From contig CBFHJH010000001.1 of assembly GCA_965656185.1 (NCBI GenBank), positions 62,001 through 126,000 on the forward strand: a stretch of 64,000 nucleotides of DNA, written 5' to 3'. A program made the position numbers and the translations under genes. The notes below the pieces were generated by a model, which was not told the origin of the DNA, made no database searches, and worked only from the letters and a program-made list of their open reading frames with translations. The stretch comes from Croceimicrobium sp965656185. Lineage in GTDB: Bacteria; Bacteroidota; Bacteroidia; Flavobacteriales; Schleiferiaceae. Positions 7,483-16,980 of the stretch are shown piece by piece. How positions within the stretch are numbered: position 1 is the stretch's first letter; each line of letters begins with the position of its first letter.

Positions 7483-9001
7483 GGAACTTTCCCTGCATCA
7501 AAAGCAGCGGCAAGCTCCCTTGGGAGTAGCGATCATCTTTGTCCAGAACTTACGGCGGGCGATCAATATTTTTTTGGCCGTAGTGGTAGTTAATTTGGGA
7601 AGCGATTTTAGTATTTGGGGCTTAGGATATCAAGAAATGGGCCTCATTATCGCTGCGTTCTTTTTGGTATTCAGTTTTTTACAGTACCGGAAGTTCATCT
7701 TTTACGTTCAAGACGACAATTTCATAATAGAAAAGGGTGTACTACGTCAAGAGAAAGTGAATGTCCCTTTCGCTCGCATTCAAAGTGTAAATACCAAACA
7801 GAATGTAGTGCAGCAGATTTTAAATCTGGTTGGTTTAAAGATCGATACTGCCGGCAGTGCGGCGCAAGAGATCAACATCCACGCCTTAAGCAGGTCTTAT
7901 GCCGAAAGACTCCAGCAGTTTTTGATGGAGCAGCGCTATGAGCATCAGGGGGAGCTTGTTGAAGCCGGTGAAACCTTAGAGAAGGCGAAAGCCAACTCAT
8001 CAGAGACCAATGCGGGCAAACAAGAGCTCTTGCTGAGAATTCGCCTTGCCATGCTATTAAAAGTGGGCCTTAGCCAAAACCACCTGCGTTCGGGCCTCGT
8101 GCTCTTTGCTATTATCAATGGTTATTTATGGCAGTATGAAGATTACCTACTAAAACCAATAGAACCATATTTAGAGAAAACGGCTGAAACCTTTCTCGGC
8201 TCTTGGCTAATTTTATTGCCCTTGGCCGTAATCATCTTTCTGCTTATTTCCGTGATTAGCTCACTTGTGACTACCGTCTTAAAGTATTTCGACTTTAAAT
8301 TTTATTTAGGCTCACAGGGTATGACGATGGAATCGGGCTTACTAGCTCGCAATACCTTTCATGTGCCTTTTTCTAAAGTACAATATTTACAATGGGAAAC
8401 CAATCCCCTCCAAAAAGCCTTGGGATACCATACCCTAAAAGTAAAGCAAGCTGGCGCAGAAGCAGTAAATGCCAAGCGATTGATCGGAGTTCCAGGATTA
8501 TCGGCGAGAGAATTACTAAAGGTTTTAAAGGCCAAGTATCCCGATCGAAAATCCAGTCGCTCCCTTTATTTTTATCCTAATAAGTTAATGCTGATTCAGC
8601 GTTTCAGTTGGTTTGGCGTGATCCCAGTTCTCTTGGCTTCTATAGTATTCTCCTGGCAAGGTCTACCCAAACTTAGCTACATTCCTTTATTCCTTTGGAT
8701 ACCAGTAGTGTATTATTTCGCTTGGCAGTACTGGCGTAATTTTCGAATGCGGATTAATAAGGAATACCTAGAATTACAAAAGGGTTATGTCTTTCCCAAA
8801 CGTATTTTGATCCCAAACTTTAAGGTGCAAAACTTAGCACTCAACCAAAGCTTTTTACAGAAGCCTCGCGGTATTGCTACTCTACTTTTGCATACTGCTG
8901 CCGGATCGATTCGAGTGCCGCATTTAAATGAAAGTGAGGCTCTTGAACTCTATAATTACTTGCTCTACAAGGTTGAAGGAAGTAATCGGAAGTGGATGTA
9001 A
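7475..9001 (+). CDS. triple bacterial PH (bPH2) membrane protein, YdbT-like
   Basis: A 508-residue integral membrane protein with three bPH2 domains at about 63-145, 265-345 and 420-500. Each carries the pattern of a turn, a VPF/IPN strand, an arginine- or lysine-containing helix start (ARIQSV, SKVQYL, FKVQNL) and a hydrophobic last strand. Membrane segment pairs precede each domain (about 28-58, 205-260 and 375-415). This is the YdbT architecture, and it pairs with the YdbS-like protein encoded just upstream. Function is not established. Confidence 0.85.
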   Translation: MNKELSLHQKQRQAPLGVAIIFVQNLRRAINIFLAVVVVNLGSDFSIWGLGYQEMGLIIAAFFLVFSFLQYRKFIFYVQDDNFIIEKGVLRQEKVNVPFARIQSVNTKQNVVQQILNLVGLKIDTAGSAAQEINIHALSRSYAERLQQFLMEQRYEHQGELVEAGETLEKAKANSSETNAGKQELLLRIRLAMLLKVGLSQNHLRSGLVLFAIINGYLWQYEDYLLKPIEPYLEKTAETFLGSWLILLPLAVIIFLLISVISSLVTTVLKYFDFKFYLGSQGMTMESGLLARNTFHVPFSKVQYLQWETNPLQKALGYHTLKVKQAGAEAVNAKRLIGVPGLSARELLKVLKAKYPDRKSSRSLYFYPNKLMLIQRFSWFGVIPVLLASIVFSWQGLPKLSYIPLFLWIPVVYYFAWQYWRNFRMRINKEYLELQKGYVFPKRILIPNFKVQNLALNQSFLQKPRGIATLLLHTAAGSIRVPHLNESEALELYNYLLYKVEGSNRKWM

Positions 9002-9034
9002 TGGATTACTATATTTGCCTGCAATTTTATCAAG

Positions 9035-9934
9035 ATGCCGAAGTTTAAAGATTGGATCGCCGCGGCGCGTTTGCGTACCCTACCTCTAGCATTCGCTAGT
9101 ATTTTTTTAGGTAGCATGCTAGCTGCGTCTCAAGGCTATTTTAGTCTTTCGGTATTCTTTCTAAGCCTTTTTACCACCCTTTGTTATCAGGTGCTTTCCA
9201 ATTACGCCAACGATTATGGAGATGGCACTAAAGGAACCGACGATCAACGTAAGGGGGAGCAGCGCGCTGTAGCCGCAGGTATCATAAGTGCACAGCAAAT
9301 GCGATCGGCCGTAAGGCTCTTTGTATTTCTGAGTTTATTATCGGGTACTAGCTTAAGTTTTATAGCTTGTCAAGAACTGGGTATCGAATATCAATTGGGC
9401 TTTACCATATTAGGGATATTCGCCACTTGGTCAGCAGTAAACTATACCGTAGGAGATAGCGCATATGGTTATAAAGGTTTAGGCGACTTATTCGTATTGA
9501 TCTTTTTTGGATTTGTAGGAGTGGGCGGTTCCTATTTTTTACAAAGCCAAAGCTGGCAATGGAGTATCCTTTTGCCGGGAACCAGCTTAGGCTTTTTCGC
9601 TATGGCGGTTTTGAATCTTAATAATATGCGTGACCGAGAGACCGATGCCGCAAGTGGAAAGCAAACCTTGGCCTTAACTTTAGGGGAACAAGGGGCAAAA
9701 GCTTATCATACTCTACTGCTTATTCTTGGCTTTGACGCGGCTTTTTTATACAATCGTTTAGAGCCAAGTGGATTTTGGCAAAATCTTTATTTCCTGAGTC
9801 TGCCTTTTTTAATCTTAAATTTGCTTTCAGTTCTTAAGGCTCAAAGGCCTGAAGACTACGAACCTCTACTTAAAAGAATGGCATTGACCACCTTGTTTTT
9901 TTCAATCCTATTTGGCCTGGGTAAATTACTGTGA
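9035..9934 (+). CDS. menA: 1,4-dihydroxy-2-naphthoate polyprenyltransferase
   Basis: A 299-residue UbiA-family membrane enzyme with about eight to nine helices. It attaches the isoprenoid tail to DHNA, giving demethylmenaquinone. The first Asp-rich motif NDYGDGTKGTDDQRKG and the second, NNMRDRETDAASGKQTLAL, are both intact. ATG at 9035 is the natural start (MPKFKDWIAAARLRTLPLA). The end overlaps menC by four bases (GTGA). Confidence 0.95.
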   Translation: MPKFKDWIAAARLRTLPLAFASIFLGSMLAASQGYFSLSVFFLSLFTTLCYQVLSNYANDYGDGTKGTDDQRKGEQRAVAAGIISAQQMRSAVRLFVFLSLLSGTSLSFIACQELGIEYQLGFTILGIFATWSAVNYTVGDSAYGYKGLGDLFVLIFFGFVGVGGSYFLQSQSWQWSILLPGTSLGFFAMAVLNLNNMRDRETDAASGKQTLALTLGEQGAKAYHTLLLILGFDAAFLYNRLEPSGFWQNLYFLSLPFLILNLLSVLKAQRPEDYEPLLKRMALTTLFFSILFGLGKLL

Positions 9935-10977
9935 AGGCCTATTGGAAAAAATATACCTTGTTATTTAAAACTCCAGCGGGAACCTCCAGGGGAATCCTCA
10001 AGGAGAAGGACTCCTATTTTATTTTTTTGGAAGATAATAATGACCAGGGGCTAGGAGAATGTGGTCTTCTAAGGGGCCTTAGTGCCGATGATCGCCCTGA
10101 TTATGAAGAAAAGCTGCAAGCAGTTTGTAGCGCCTTGTCGGAAGGTCAGAATGTGGAGCAAGTCTACGCCACGCTAGATGAGTGGCCCAGTATTCAATTT
10201 GCAATTGAAATGGCTGATCTTGATCTCCGCTCTGAAGATCACGTGCTATTTACTAATGATTTTACAGATGGCTTTGAAAGACAGCCCATAAATGGTCTGA
10301 TCTGGATGGGCGACAAAGCAGACATGCTCCAACAGGTTCGCGAGCGAATTGAACGTGGCTTTCTAGTTTTAAAAATGAAGATCGGGGCGATAGATATCGA
10401 TTCTGAGCTAGAGATCTTAAAAGAAGTGCGTAAGGAATTTGGTCCACATGAAATTCAATTGCGGGTTGATGCTAATGGCGCTTTCGACATTGACACAGTA
10501 CAAAAAGTTTTGGCAGAGCTTGATAGGTTAAGGATCCATTCCATTGAGCAACCCCTGAAAGCAGGATCATGGGAGGATATGGCTAAGCTTTGTGCTAAGG
10601 AGATCCTTCCTATTGCTTTGGATGAGGAATTGATCGGAGTATTCGATAAGGCCGAAAAGGACAGAATGCTGGATCATATCAAACCTCAGTTTATTATTCT
10701 AAAGCCTTCTTTTTTAGGCGGTTTTAGAAAGTCTGAAGAGTGGATCGAAATGGCCGAAAAACGACAAATTGGTTGGTGGGTTACTAGTGCATTAGAAAGC
10801 AATGTGGGACTTAGTGCTATCGCGCAGTGGAATTATAACCTCTATGGCTACTTGGCCTCAGGTTTGGGCACGGGAAGTCTTTATGTAAATAATTTTGAAA
10901 GTCCTTTAAAAATGGTTCGCGGTACCATTGCCTTTGATCCGGAATTGAAATGGGATCTTTCAGCACTAGAGGTCTAG
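9931..10977 (+). CDS. menC: o-succinylbenzoate synthase
   Basis: A 348-residue enolase-superfamily enzyme that dehydrates SHCHC to o-succinylbenzoate. Catalytic features are visible: LKMKIG (KxK), RVDANGAFD, SIEQPL, ALDEELI and the second Lys in ILKPSFLGG. It starts with GTG inside the menA stop (GTGA), so translation is probably coupled. A terminator hairpin follows 8 nt after the stop, separating it from menE. Confidence 0.95.
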   Translation: MKAYWKKYTLLFKTPAGTSRGILKEKDSYFIFLEDNNDQGLGECGLLRGLSADDRPDYEEKLQAVCSALSEGQNVEQVYATLDEWPSIQFAIEMADLDLRSEDHVLFTNDFTDGFERQPINGLIWMGDKADMLQQVRERIERGFLVLKMKIGAIDIDSELEILKEVRKEFGPHEIQLRVDANGAFDIDTVQKVLAELDRLRIHSIEQPLKAGSWEDMAKLCAKEILPIALDEELIGVFDKAEKDRMLDHIKPQFIILKPSFLGGFRKSEEWIEMAEKRQIGWWVTSALESNVGLSAIAQWNYNLYGYLASGLGTGSLYVNNFESPLKMVRGTIAFDPELKWDLSALEV

Positions 10978-10985
10978 AAAAATAA

Positions 10986-11011
10986 AAAGCGCCGTAGGGA
11001 AACGGCGCTTT
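10986..11011 (+). terminator. intrinsic terminator after menC
   Basis: A perfect 10-bp stem AAAGCGCCGT / ACGGCGCTTT with a 6-nt loop starts 8 nt after the menC stop. Only three T follow in the run, so read-through into menE is possible. The 120 bases from here to menE hold no other clear signal. Confidence 0.75.
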
Positions 11012-11131
11012 CTAACTAAACAGGGTACTAATGGTTGTTAAACCAATCTATAAGGAACTACAATAAAAACGCCGGCGCTAGCCAAGAGGTTGGGCTAAGA
11101 ATAGAAAAATTGCTAAAAAAGTTTCAAAACC

Positions 11132-12130
11132 TTGAAAATCATAGAGAAAAGTTTCGCAAGCTCAGACTATTTAAAGCAAATCGAGGATTGGCAAGAATGG
11201 TTTCAAGGTGATGAGGTCTTGGAGGTTTTTAGTTCCGGTTCTACCGGAGAGCCTAAATTAGTTAGGATCGAACGTGAGCATGTGCTTCGTTCCGCTCAGG
11301 CAAGTGTCGATTTTTTTAAAATTGGTCCGGAGTCAAAAATACTATTGGTTTTACCATTAAATCGCATCGGGGGAATAATGCTCTTGATAAGGGCCACGCT
11401 TGCCAAGGCTCAGTTGGTGCCAGTGGACCCCAGTTTATATCCTTTTGAAGAGCTTCCGGCTGAACTGAATTTTGATTTTGCTTCTTTGGTTCCAAACCAG
11501 CTCGAAGCCAATCTGCATAATCTAGCGCGCATCAAGAAGGTATTGGTTGGAGGGGGGCCGGTGCACCCTTCGGTAGAGCGGGAATTGGCTAGGTATCGCA
11601 GTGAAGTATGGCATTCTTACGCCAGTACCGAGACTATATCTCACGTAGCATTAAGACGATTAAACCCTGATCATTCTTTCTATTACCAAGCATTAGATGG
11701 TGTTCACTTTGATGTAAATCAAGCCGGAGAGCTAATTATTGAAGCGCCCCATTTGGGCTTGAATGGATTGCAGACCAAGGATCAGGTGGCATTAAAAGAT
11801 CGACAAAGCTTTCGGTGGTTAGGTCGCAGTGATAATGTTGTTCTTAGTGGTGGACTAAAAATATATCCTGAAGAATTGGAGCAGAAGTTGAGCCTAGAGG
11901 TTCCCTTCTTTTTGGACAAAGCAGAGGATATCAACTTAGGCGAGCAGTTGATCCTGGTTTTATTGGAAGAAGATTATCAAGATTCGATAATATCGGAGAT
12001 TCGATCCCAGTTAAGTGGTGCAGATCGCCCCAAGGCCATTTTCACGGTCTCGCATTTTCATTATACCGATAATGGTAAATTAAAGCGTAAAGCAAGCCGA
12101 GCGGATGCTAAGTTGAGGCAGAAGCTCTGA
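11132..12130 (+). CDS. menE: o-succinylbenzoate--CoA ligase
   Basis: A 332-residue AMP-forming adenylate enzyme. The P-loop is SSGSTGEPK, followed by YASTETISHVALR (the A5-type motif), WLGRSDNVVLSGG and the C-terminal lysine in DNGKLKRKA. It is much shorter than Bacillus MenE but similar to Bacteroidota versions, lacking part of the N-terminal domain. The start is TTG at 11132: the frame has a stop at 11114 and no ATG near the conserved region. It overlaps the convergent BASS-family gene by 23 nt. Confidence 0.9.
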   Translation: MKIIEKSFASSDYLKQIEDWQEWFQGDEVLEVFSSGSTGEPKLVRIEREHVLRSAQASVDFFKIGPESKILLVLPLNRIGGIMLLIRATLAKAQLVPVDPSLYPFEELPAELNFDFASLVPNQLEANLHNLARIKKVLVGGGPVHPSVERELARYRSEVWHSYASTETISHVALRRLNPDHSFYYQALDGVHFDVNQAGELIIEAPHLGLNGLQTKDQVALKDRQSFRWLGRSDNVVLSGGLKIYPEELEQKLSLEVPFFLDKAEDINLGEQLILVLLEEDYQDSIISEIRSQLSGADRPKAIFTVSHFHYTDNGKLKRKASRADAKLRQKL

Positions 12131-13028
12131 AGGGGTTTTTACGATAGGACCAATAAAACGAAAGTCCCAAGCCGCTAATGATATGCCAAATACCCCACCA
12201 GGCAGCCACTAAGGCCATTCCACCCATTCCTTCAAAAAAGGCAAAGATCAATACCAATCCTAATCCAGAGTTCTGAATACCGGTTTCTATGGTAAGCGTG
12301 CGTCGGTCGCGGTCCGATAATTTTGCAATGCTAGCGAGACTATATCCGGTCGTTAAGGCAAGGGCATTATGCACCAAAACTAAGAAGGCCACCGCTTGGA
12401 TATAATCAAGGAATAGATCCACATTTTTACTAAAGGCAATTACTACAAAAGCAATGAATATTAGGATGCTTCCAATCCGGAAAAGGGGAGAGAGGCGTTT
12501 GGTGATCTCAGGGAATTTTTTCCGACTGAGCAGCCCCAAAGCCAGAGGAATAAGGATGATGGTAAGGACGGTCTGAAAGACATCGATAAAGTTGAGGTGA
12601 ATTTCCTCTAATAGAACGGCAGTATTTGGGTTTAAACTTCCATAGAACTGAAAATTTAAGGGTGTAAAAACCAGGCTTAGTAGGGTGCTTACCGAGGTGA
12701 GGCCTACCGAAAGGGCCGTATTGCCTCCACTTAGGTGACTCATAAAATTAGAGATATTGCCACCGGGACAAGAGGCTACCAAAATCATGCCTAGGGCAAT
12801 ACTTGGCTGCGGTTCTAAAACTAGGATGAGGAGATAACTCAAAAAGGGCAAAGCAATAAACTGCGATAGAATGCCGAGCACCGCACCGCGAGGGTTTTGT
12901 AGTATTATCTTGAAGTCTTTGGTATTGATATCTAAAGCAATTCCATACATGATGATTGCCAGGCAGATATTTAAAACCACGAGGGACTCAGCGCTGAAAT
13001 TGAGTCGAATCGCATCAATTCCTTCCAT
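12108..13028 (-). CDS. bile acid:sodium symporter family (BASS) transporter
   Basis: A 306-residue protein with about ten hydrophobic helices and family motifs SCPGGNISNFMSHLSGGN (the discontinuous-helix crossover) and ETGIQNSGLGLVL (the second half-repeat). BASS proteins couple sodium to uptake of organic anions such as pyruvate, pantoate or bile acids. The substrate cannot be read here. It is the last gene of a minus-strand unit, 15 nt after the Cys-cluster gene, and its 3' end runs 23 nt into menE. Confidence 0.88.
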   Translation of the reverse strand: MEGIDAIRLNFSAESLVVLNICLAIIMYGIALDINTKDFKIILQNPRGAVLGILSQFIALPFLSYLLILVLEPQPSIALGMILVASCPGGNISNFMSHLSGGNTALSVGLTSVSTLLSLVFTPLNFQFYGSLNPNTAVLLEEIHLNFIDVFQTVLTIILIPLALGLLSRKKFPEITKRLSPLFRIGSILIFIAFVVIAFSKNVDLFLDYIQAVAFLVLVHNALALTTGYSLASIAKLSDRDRRTLTIETGIQNSGLGLVLIFAFFEGMGGMALVAAWWGIWHIISGLGLSFYWSYRKNPFRASAST

Positions 13029-13043
13029 AGTCGGGGAAATTAG

Positions 13044-13523
13044 CTATTTCTGACTAATCTTGCGGCTTATTTCAAAGACGGCTGGACAAACGGAAGCATT
13101 TTTTTCGGTGAGCTTTAAGATCTGATGCATGCGGTTTCGATCGGTGTGGGGATAATCTCGGCAAGCTTTTGGACGGGATTCGTAAACGGAGCAGTAATTA
13201 TCCTCACCTAGAAAGGGACAGGGTAGGGCATTAAAAACCCAGTCGCCATCTTCGTCTACTTTAACGTATTGATCCATAAAGTCACCGCTTTTCAACTTGA
13301 GGTGTTTCGCAAGTCGATCTATGTCTTTTTGAAGAAGGCGGGGTCCTGCGGTTTTACAGCAATTGGCACAGCTTAAACAATCGAGTTCGGCAAAAACTTC
13401 CTCATGTGCTTCGTGAAAGGCTTGGTCTAGCGCCTTAGGACGCATTTTCTTTAACTTTTTGAAAATGCCTTTGGTTTGGGCTTTCTCCTGCTTTACGCGA
13501 TTTTTAAAACCTTCGAGATCCAT
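13044..13523 (-). CDS. YkgJ-family cysteine-cluster protein
   Basis: A 159-residue soluble protein. The first cluster is CLSCANCCKTAGPRL and the second is CPFLGEDNYCSVYESRPKAC followed by RDYPH, the YkgJ (CxBx) zinc- or iron-cluster pattern. The residues before residue 40 are Lys-rich and helical. Biochemical function of the family is unknown. Its ATG overlaps the stop of the sugar transferase gene by one base (TAATG). Confidence 0.88.
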   Translation of the reverse strand: MDLEGFKNRVKQEKAQTKGIFKKLKKMRPKALDQAFHEAHEEVFAELDCLSCANCCKTAGPRLLQKDIDRLAKHLKLKSGDFMDQYVKVDEDGDWVFNALPCPFLGEDNYCSVYESRPKACRDYPHTDRNRMHQILKLTEKNASVCPAVFEISRKISQK

Positions 13524-14941
13524 TATTTACCACGACCTTGAAGTACGATGATCACCGTGTAAATTAAGATCTTAATGTCGTTCAAGAGGCTCATGTTTTC
13601 GATGTAGATCACGTCGTATTTTAAACGTTCTACCATTTCTTCTACATTTTCGGCATAACCAAATTTCACCATGCCCCAAGAGGTAATTCCTGGTCTAACT
13701 TTTTGCAGGTAGCGATAATGCGGTGCGTGTTTCGAGATAAGCTCCATGTAGAATTTACGCTCTGGTCTTGGACCAACGATAGACATATCACCGATCAATA
13801 CATTGTAGAACTGAGGCAATTCATCGAGGCGGTATTTACGCATTATCCTTCCCCAAGGGGTGATGCGATCATCATTTTCGCTACTTAATTGCGGACCGTC
13901 CTTTTCAGCGTCTACCACCATGGAACGGAACTTGTACATGAAAAACTCCTTGCCGTGAATTCCTACCCGTTTTTGCCGGAAGAAGATAGGGCCTTTATCA
14001 CTGAATTTGGTGATAAGCATAACGGTCATCAATAATGGAGATAGGATCAATAAGACCAAGCTAGAGGCCACGATATCGAAAAGGCGTTTCAAAACCATCT
14101 GCCAGGCCGGCATAAGTTGATGATTGATCTCTACCAGAGGAATAGAACGCAGGGACTCCATTCTTACCTTACCGGAGATAATATCGTAAGTGTCTGGGAT
14201 CATCTTGATCTTTATTTCAGTTTCTTCCAGGAGGTTCACGATTTCCTCCAATTTGTGGTGTTCGGAAGATTCGATCGCGATGATGACCTCTTCTACGGCA
14301 TGCTCTTCAATTATCTTAGGTAATTCAGTATGATTTCCTAAATGCGATAAATTCTTCTCGAGCAAAAAGCGAATATTGTTGTGCACACTGGCAAACCCTA
14401 CGAAGTTGTGACCGGTTTTACGGTTATTACGCGCTTCCAGTTTAGCGTAGAGATCGGCCGCTTTTTCATTACTACCGATCATTAGGGTATTAAAAGCAAT
14501 TTTACCGCTCCTAGTGCGGTAAGCAGTGCGGGTAGATAGCAAGGATCGGAATAAAGCGGTAAAGAAAAAGTGGCTACCGAGATAGACTAAAAACCCACGA
14601 TAGTAGTCGGTGTAATTAGAAACCGTATCGTCTAAGATTAAGGCAAAGAAGATAACGATGCTACCCAATAAGCTGCTGTTAAAGGTGTAAAAGATGTCCT
14701 TTAGGCGCGAGCGTCGGTAGATATCGCGGTAAAAATCTGTGATGTGGTAAACCGTAAGCCAAAAAACAGGAATCACCACTAAACCGATGTAGTAGTTCTT
14801 GGTGAACTCTAAATTACTAAGCCCAAACTTCTCGGCTTCTACCACCAATTTTCTAAATACAAAAAGGGTGCTGTAGCTCAAGATCGCCGCTACAACATCC
14901 CAAAATTTATATTTAAAACTTTGCCAGCCGGGGTTTTTCAT
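13523..14941 (-). CDS. polyprenyl-phosphate sugar-1-phosphate transferase
   Basis: A 472-residue exopolysaccharide-type glycosylphosphotransferase. The N-terminus has four to five membrane helices (about 15-130), then a CoA-binding-like Rossmann domain (about 145-260). A further helix follows (about 285-305) before the catalytic bacterial sugar transferase domain with KRLFDIVASS, PIFFRQKRVG, YKFRSM, RKYRLDELPQFYNVL and MSIVGPRPE. It starts capsule, O-antigen or EPS units by moving a sugar phosphate onto undecaprenyl phosphate. No other glycan genes lie nearby. It overlaps the lipoprotein gene upstream by 4 nt. Confidence 0.93.
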   Translation of the reverse strand: MKNPGWQSFKYKFWDVVAAILSYSTLFVFRKLVVEAEKFGLSNLEFTKNYYIGLVVIPVFWLTVYHITDFYRDIYRRSRLKDIFYTFNSSLLGSIVIFFALILDDTVSNYTDYYRGFLVYLGSHFFFTALFRSLLSTRTAYRTRSGKIAFNTLMIGSNEKAADLYAKLEARNNRKTGHNFVGFASVHNNIRFLLEKNLSHLGNHTELPKIIEEHAVEEVIIAIESSEHHKLEEIVNLLEETEIKIKMIPDTYDIISGKVRMESLRSIPLVEINHQLMPAWQMVLKRLFDIVASSLVLLILSPLLMTVMLITKFSDKGPIFFRQKRVGIHGKEFFMYKFRSMVVDAEKDGPQLSSENDDRITPWGRIMRKYRLDELPQFYNVLIGDMSIVGPRPERKFYMELISKHAPHYRYLQKVRPGITSWGMVKFGYAENVEEMVERLKYDVIYIENMSLLNDIKILIYTVIIVLQGRGK

Positions 14942-15846
14942 TCTTGGTAAACCAATTTAATGTTATCCAATAGTAATCGCCCTTCTGCAATGTCATCCGG
15001 TTTGCGTGCCCGAATCAACAATTGATATCCCGTTGCATTGGGAAATGCTTGGTATTCACTTATCAAATTAATATAGATCTTACTCCATTCTTCCTTGGGG
15101 AAGACTACTGCGGTAATGTCACTTTGATTTCCAGTTGGGTAATTGGCGATTAGGCCAAAGCCAAGGTCCATATTGGTCTTATAACTCACTTCCAGGTACA
15201 AGTTCTGTAAACCAAAAGGAAGACTGTAGGATACTACCGAACTCAATTCTACATTTGGATTTAAATCGTCCAGTACGATCAAGCCAGAGTTATCATTAGG
15301 CTCTGCGGTGCTACTACCGAAAGGAATGTAGCTAAAGAGGTCTTGGTCGTCTTTTATGAAATTGGTGTCACTGAAGTTACTACGTTCGAAGTTGAGACCT
15401 GGTTCGTCGAAATCTTCAACAACAATAACTCGGTAGAAACTGCGATAGTCAACCACCAAGTCACTGGGGTTTGGAACTATAGTGTCGATCGGCCCTGCAC
15501 TATTTCCTTCTACCTCAAGGATAATAGGGGTGTAGGAGCTATTAATGGCTCTAAAAGAGCGCACACCATTGGTGTTAATTCCAGGCTCGAGGCGCAAGGT
15601 ATTTGCGCCATCATCGAGAATTAGTGGAATGATGGCTGGGAGTTCGAAGGCCCCTACAGAGTTACCGTCTAAATTCACCCATACCGTGTTGATGTCATGA
15701 TGCGCTGTTCCCTCTTCCGCATAATCGGTATTGAGGTGAATAGCATCAATCTTCAAATAGGTGGGTTTAGCGGCCTCCTCGGTATCGCATCCCAACAATG
15801 CTAGAAATAAGACGGGCAAAAGGCCCCTGAATAATAGTTTTGTCAT
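14938..15846 (-). CDS. hypothetical lipoprotein
   Basis: A 302-residue protein with a lipoprotein signal peptide, lipobox ALLGC at about residue 20, followed by acidic residues. The mature part is beta-rich: an N-terminal half with an HHDINTVWVNLDG segment and a C-terminal half resembling carbohydrate-binding jelly rolls (YRVIVVEDFDEPG, then LLLDNIKLVYQE at the end). No family is assigned. It lies between a Gfo/Idh oxidoreductase and a sugar transferase with a 4-nt overlap, so an envelope or glycan role is a reasonable guess. Confidence 0.75.
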   Translation of the reverse strand: MTKLLFRGLLPVLFLALLGCDTEEAAKPTYLKIDAIHLNTDYAEEGTAHHDINTVWVNLDGNSVGAFELPAIIPLILDDGANTLRLEPGINTNGVRSFRAINSSYTPIILEVEGNSAGPIDTIVPNPSDLVVDYRSFYRVIVVEDFDEPGLNFERSNFSDTNFIKDDQDLFSYIPFGSSTAEPNDNSGLIVLDDLNPNVELSSVVSYSLPFGLQNLYLEVSYKTNMDLGFGLIANYPTGNQSDITAVVFPKEEWSKIYINLISEYQAFPNATGYQLLIRARKPDDIAEGRLLLDNIKLVYQE

Positions 15847-15855
15847 CTCTTGCGC

Positions 15856-16842
15856 TTAGGCAATGAGGTTGAGGTTTAGTTCAATTTTGTGGAGGATATC
15901 ATGAGCCACTTGTAGGGCCTTGTATCCATCCTCTAGACTAACGTTCACCTCGGCATTTTTATTGATTGCCCGTGCAAAAGAATGCAATTCTTCTTGAATA
16001 GCGTTACTAGGAAGGCTTTCCGGTTGTTCAAAATAGATCTGTTTGCGTTTTCCCTTGCCAATTTCCATGATCATGGCATAAGGATCTTGCTCGTTGATCT
16101 CATCTTTCATTCGCACTAGCTCGCTCTTTTTATCGAGGAAATCGATGCTAATGTATGCGTCGCGTTGAAACATACGTGTCTTACGCATATTCTTAAGGGA
16201 GATACGACTGGCAGTAAGGTTAGCTACACAGCCATTATCGAACTCGATTCGAGCATTGGCAATATCTGGACTATCGCTTAAAACCGCCACACCACTAGCA
16301 TTAATTTTCTTAATTCCCGATTTAACCACACTGAGCACGATGTCGATGTCATGGATCATAAGGTCAAGCACCACAGGTACATCGGTCCCACGTGGGTTGA
16401 ACTCTGCTAATCGGTGCGTCTCAATAAACATTGGGTTATTAATGTGGTCTTCTACGGCCACAAATGCAGGGTTAAAACGTTCTACATGTCCAACCTGCGC
16501 CTTTATCCCTGCTTCCTCGGCCAATTTGATCAATTGCTTGGCTTGTTCAGGCGTTTCCGTAATAGGTTTTTCGATAAAGAAGTGCTTTACCTTTCGTGCC
16601 GCTTTAACCGCTAGGTCGTAATGGTTTAGGGTAGGAGTAACGATATCTATGAGGTCCACCGCATCGATGAGCTCATCGATCTCGGCAAAAGCCTTTATCC
16701 CGAACTCCTCGGCCACCTTAGCCGCAGTTTCTGGATGTGGATCATAAAAGCCCACTAATTCAAAAACTTCTGGTAAACCTTGAATACATCTCAGGTGAAT
16801 TTTTCCCAAATGGCCTGCGCCAAGTACACCGATTTTTAGCAT
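15856..16842 (-). CDS. Gfo/Idh/MocA-family oxidoreductase
   Basis: A 328-residue NAD(P)-dependent sugar-type dehydrogenase. It has a Rossmann start KIGVLGAGHLGKIHL, the EKPITETPEQA motif with the conserved Lys, and a C-terminal alpha/beta domain with a catalytic-type HDIDIVLSV. An upstream ATG at 16863 overlaps the TACCTTTG box, so ATG at 16842 (MLKIGVLG) is chosen. It leads a five-gene minus-strand unit ending with the BASS transporter. The substrate is unknown. Confidence 0.9.
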   Translation of the reverse strand: MLKIGVLGAGHLGKIHLRCIQGLPEVFELVGFYDPHPETAAKVAEEFGIKAFAEIDELIDAVDLIDIVTPTLNHYDLAVKAARKVKHFFIEKPITETPEQAKQLIKLAEEAGIKAQVGHVERFNPAFVAVEDHINNPMFIETHRLAEFNPRGTDVPVVLDLMIHDIDIVLSVVKSGIKKINASGVAVLSDSPDIANARIEFDNGCVANLTASRISLKNMRKTRMFQRDAYISIDFLDKKSELVRMKDEINEQDPYAMIMEIGKGKRKQIYFEQPESLPSNAIQEELHSFARAINKNAEVNVSLEDGYKALQVAHDILHKIELNLNLIA

Positions 16843-16860
16843 GTAGCAATTTTTCTGAGA

Positions 16861-16868
16861 CAAAGGTA
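16861..16868 (-). promoter_or_regulatory. -7 promoter box of the Gfo/Idh unit
   Basis: TACCTTTG on the minus strand, an exact TAnnTTTG match, ends 18 nt before the chosen ATG at 16842. The longer start at 16863 would lie at the box itself, which argues against it. Confidence 0.6.
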
Positions 16869-16980
16869 AACCATAGCCCAGCCCAGGAAGCGAAATAATC
16901 GATTAACTGTTCACAAAAAGCTGTTTATTTTTCTTGATAGGAGAGGCATAGAATCAAGGCTTTATTCAGACTTTAGCAGG

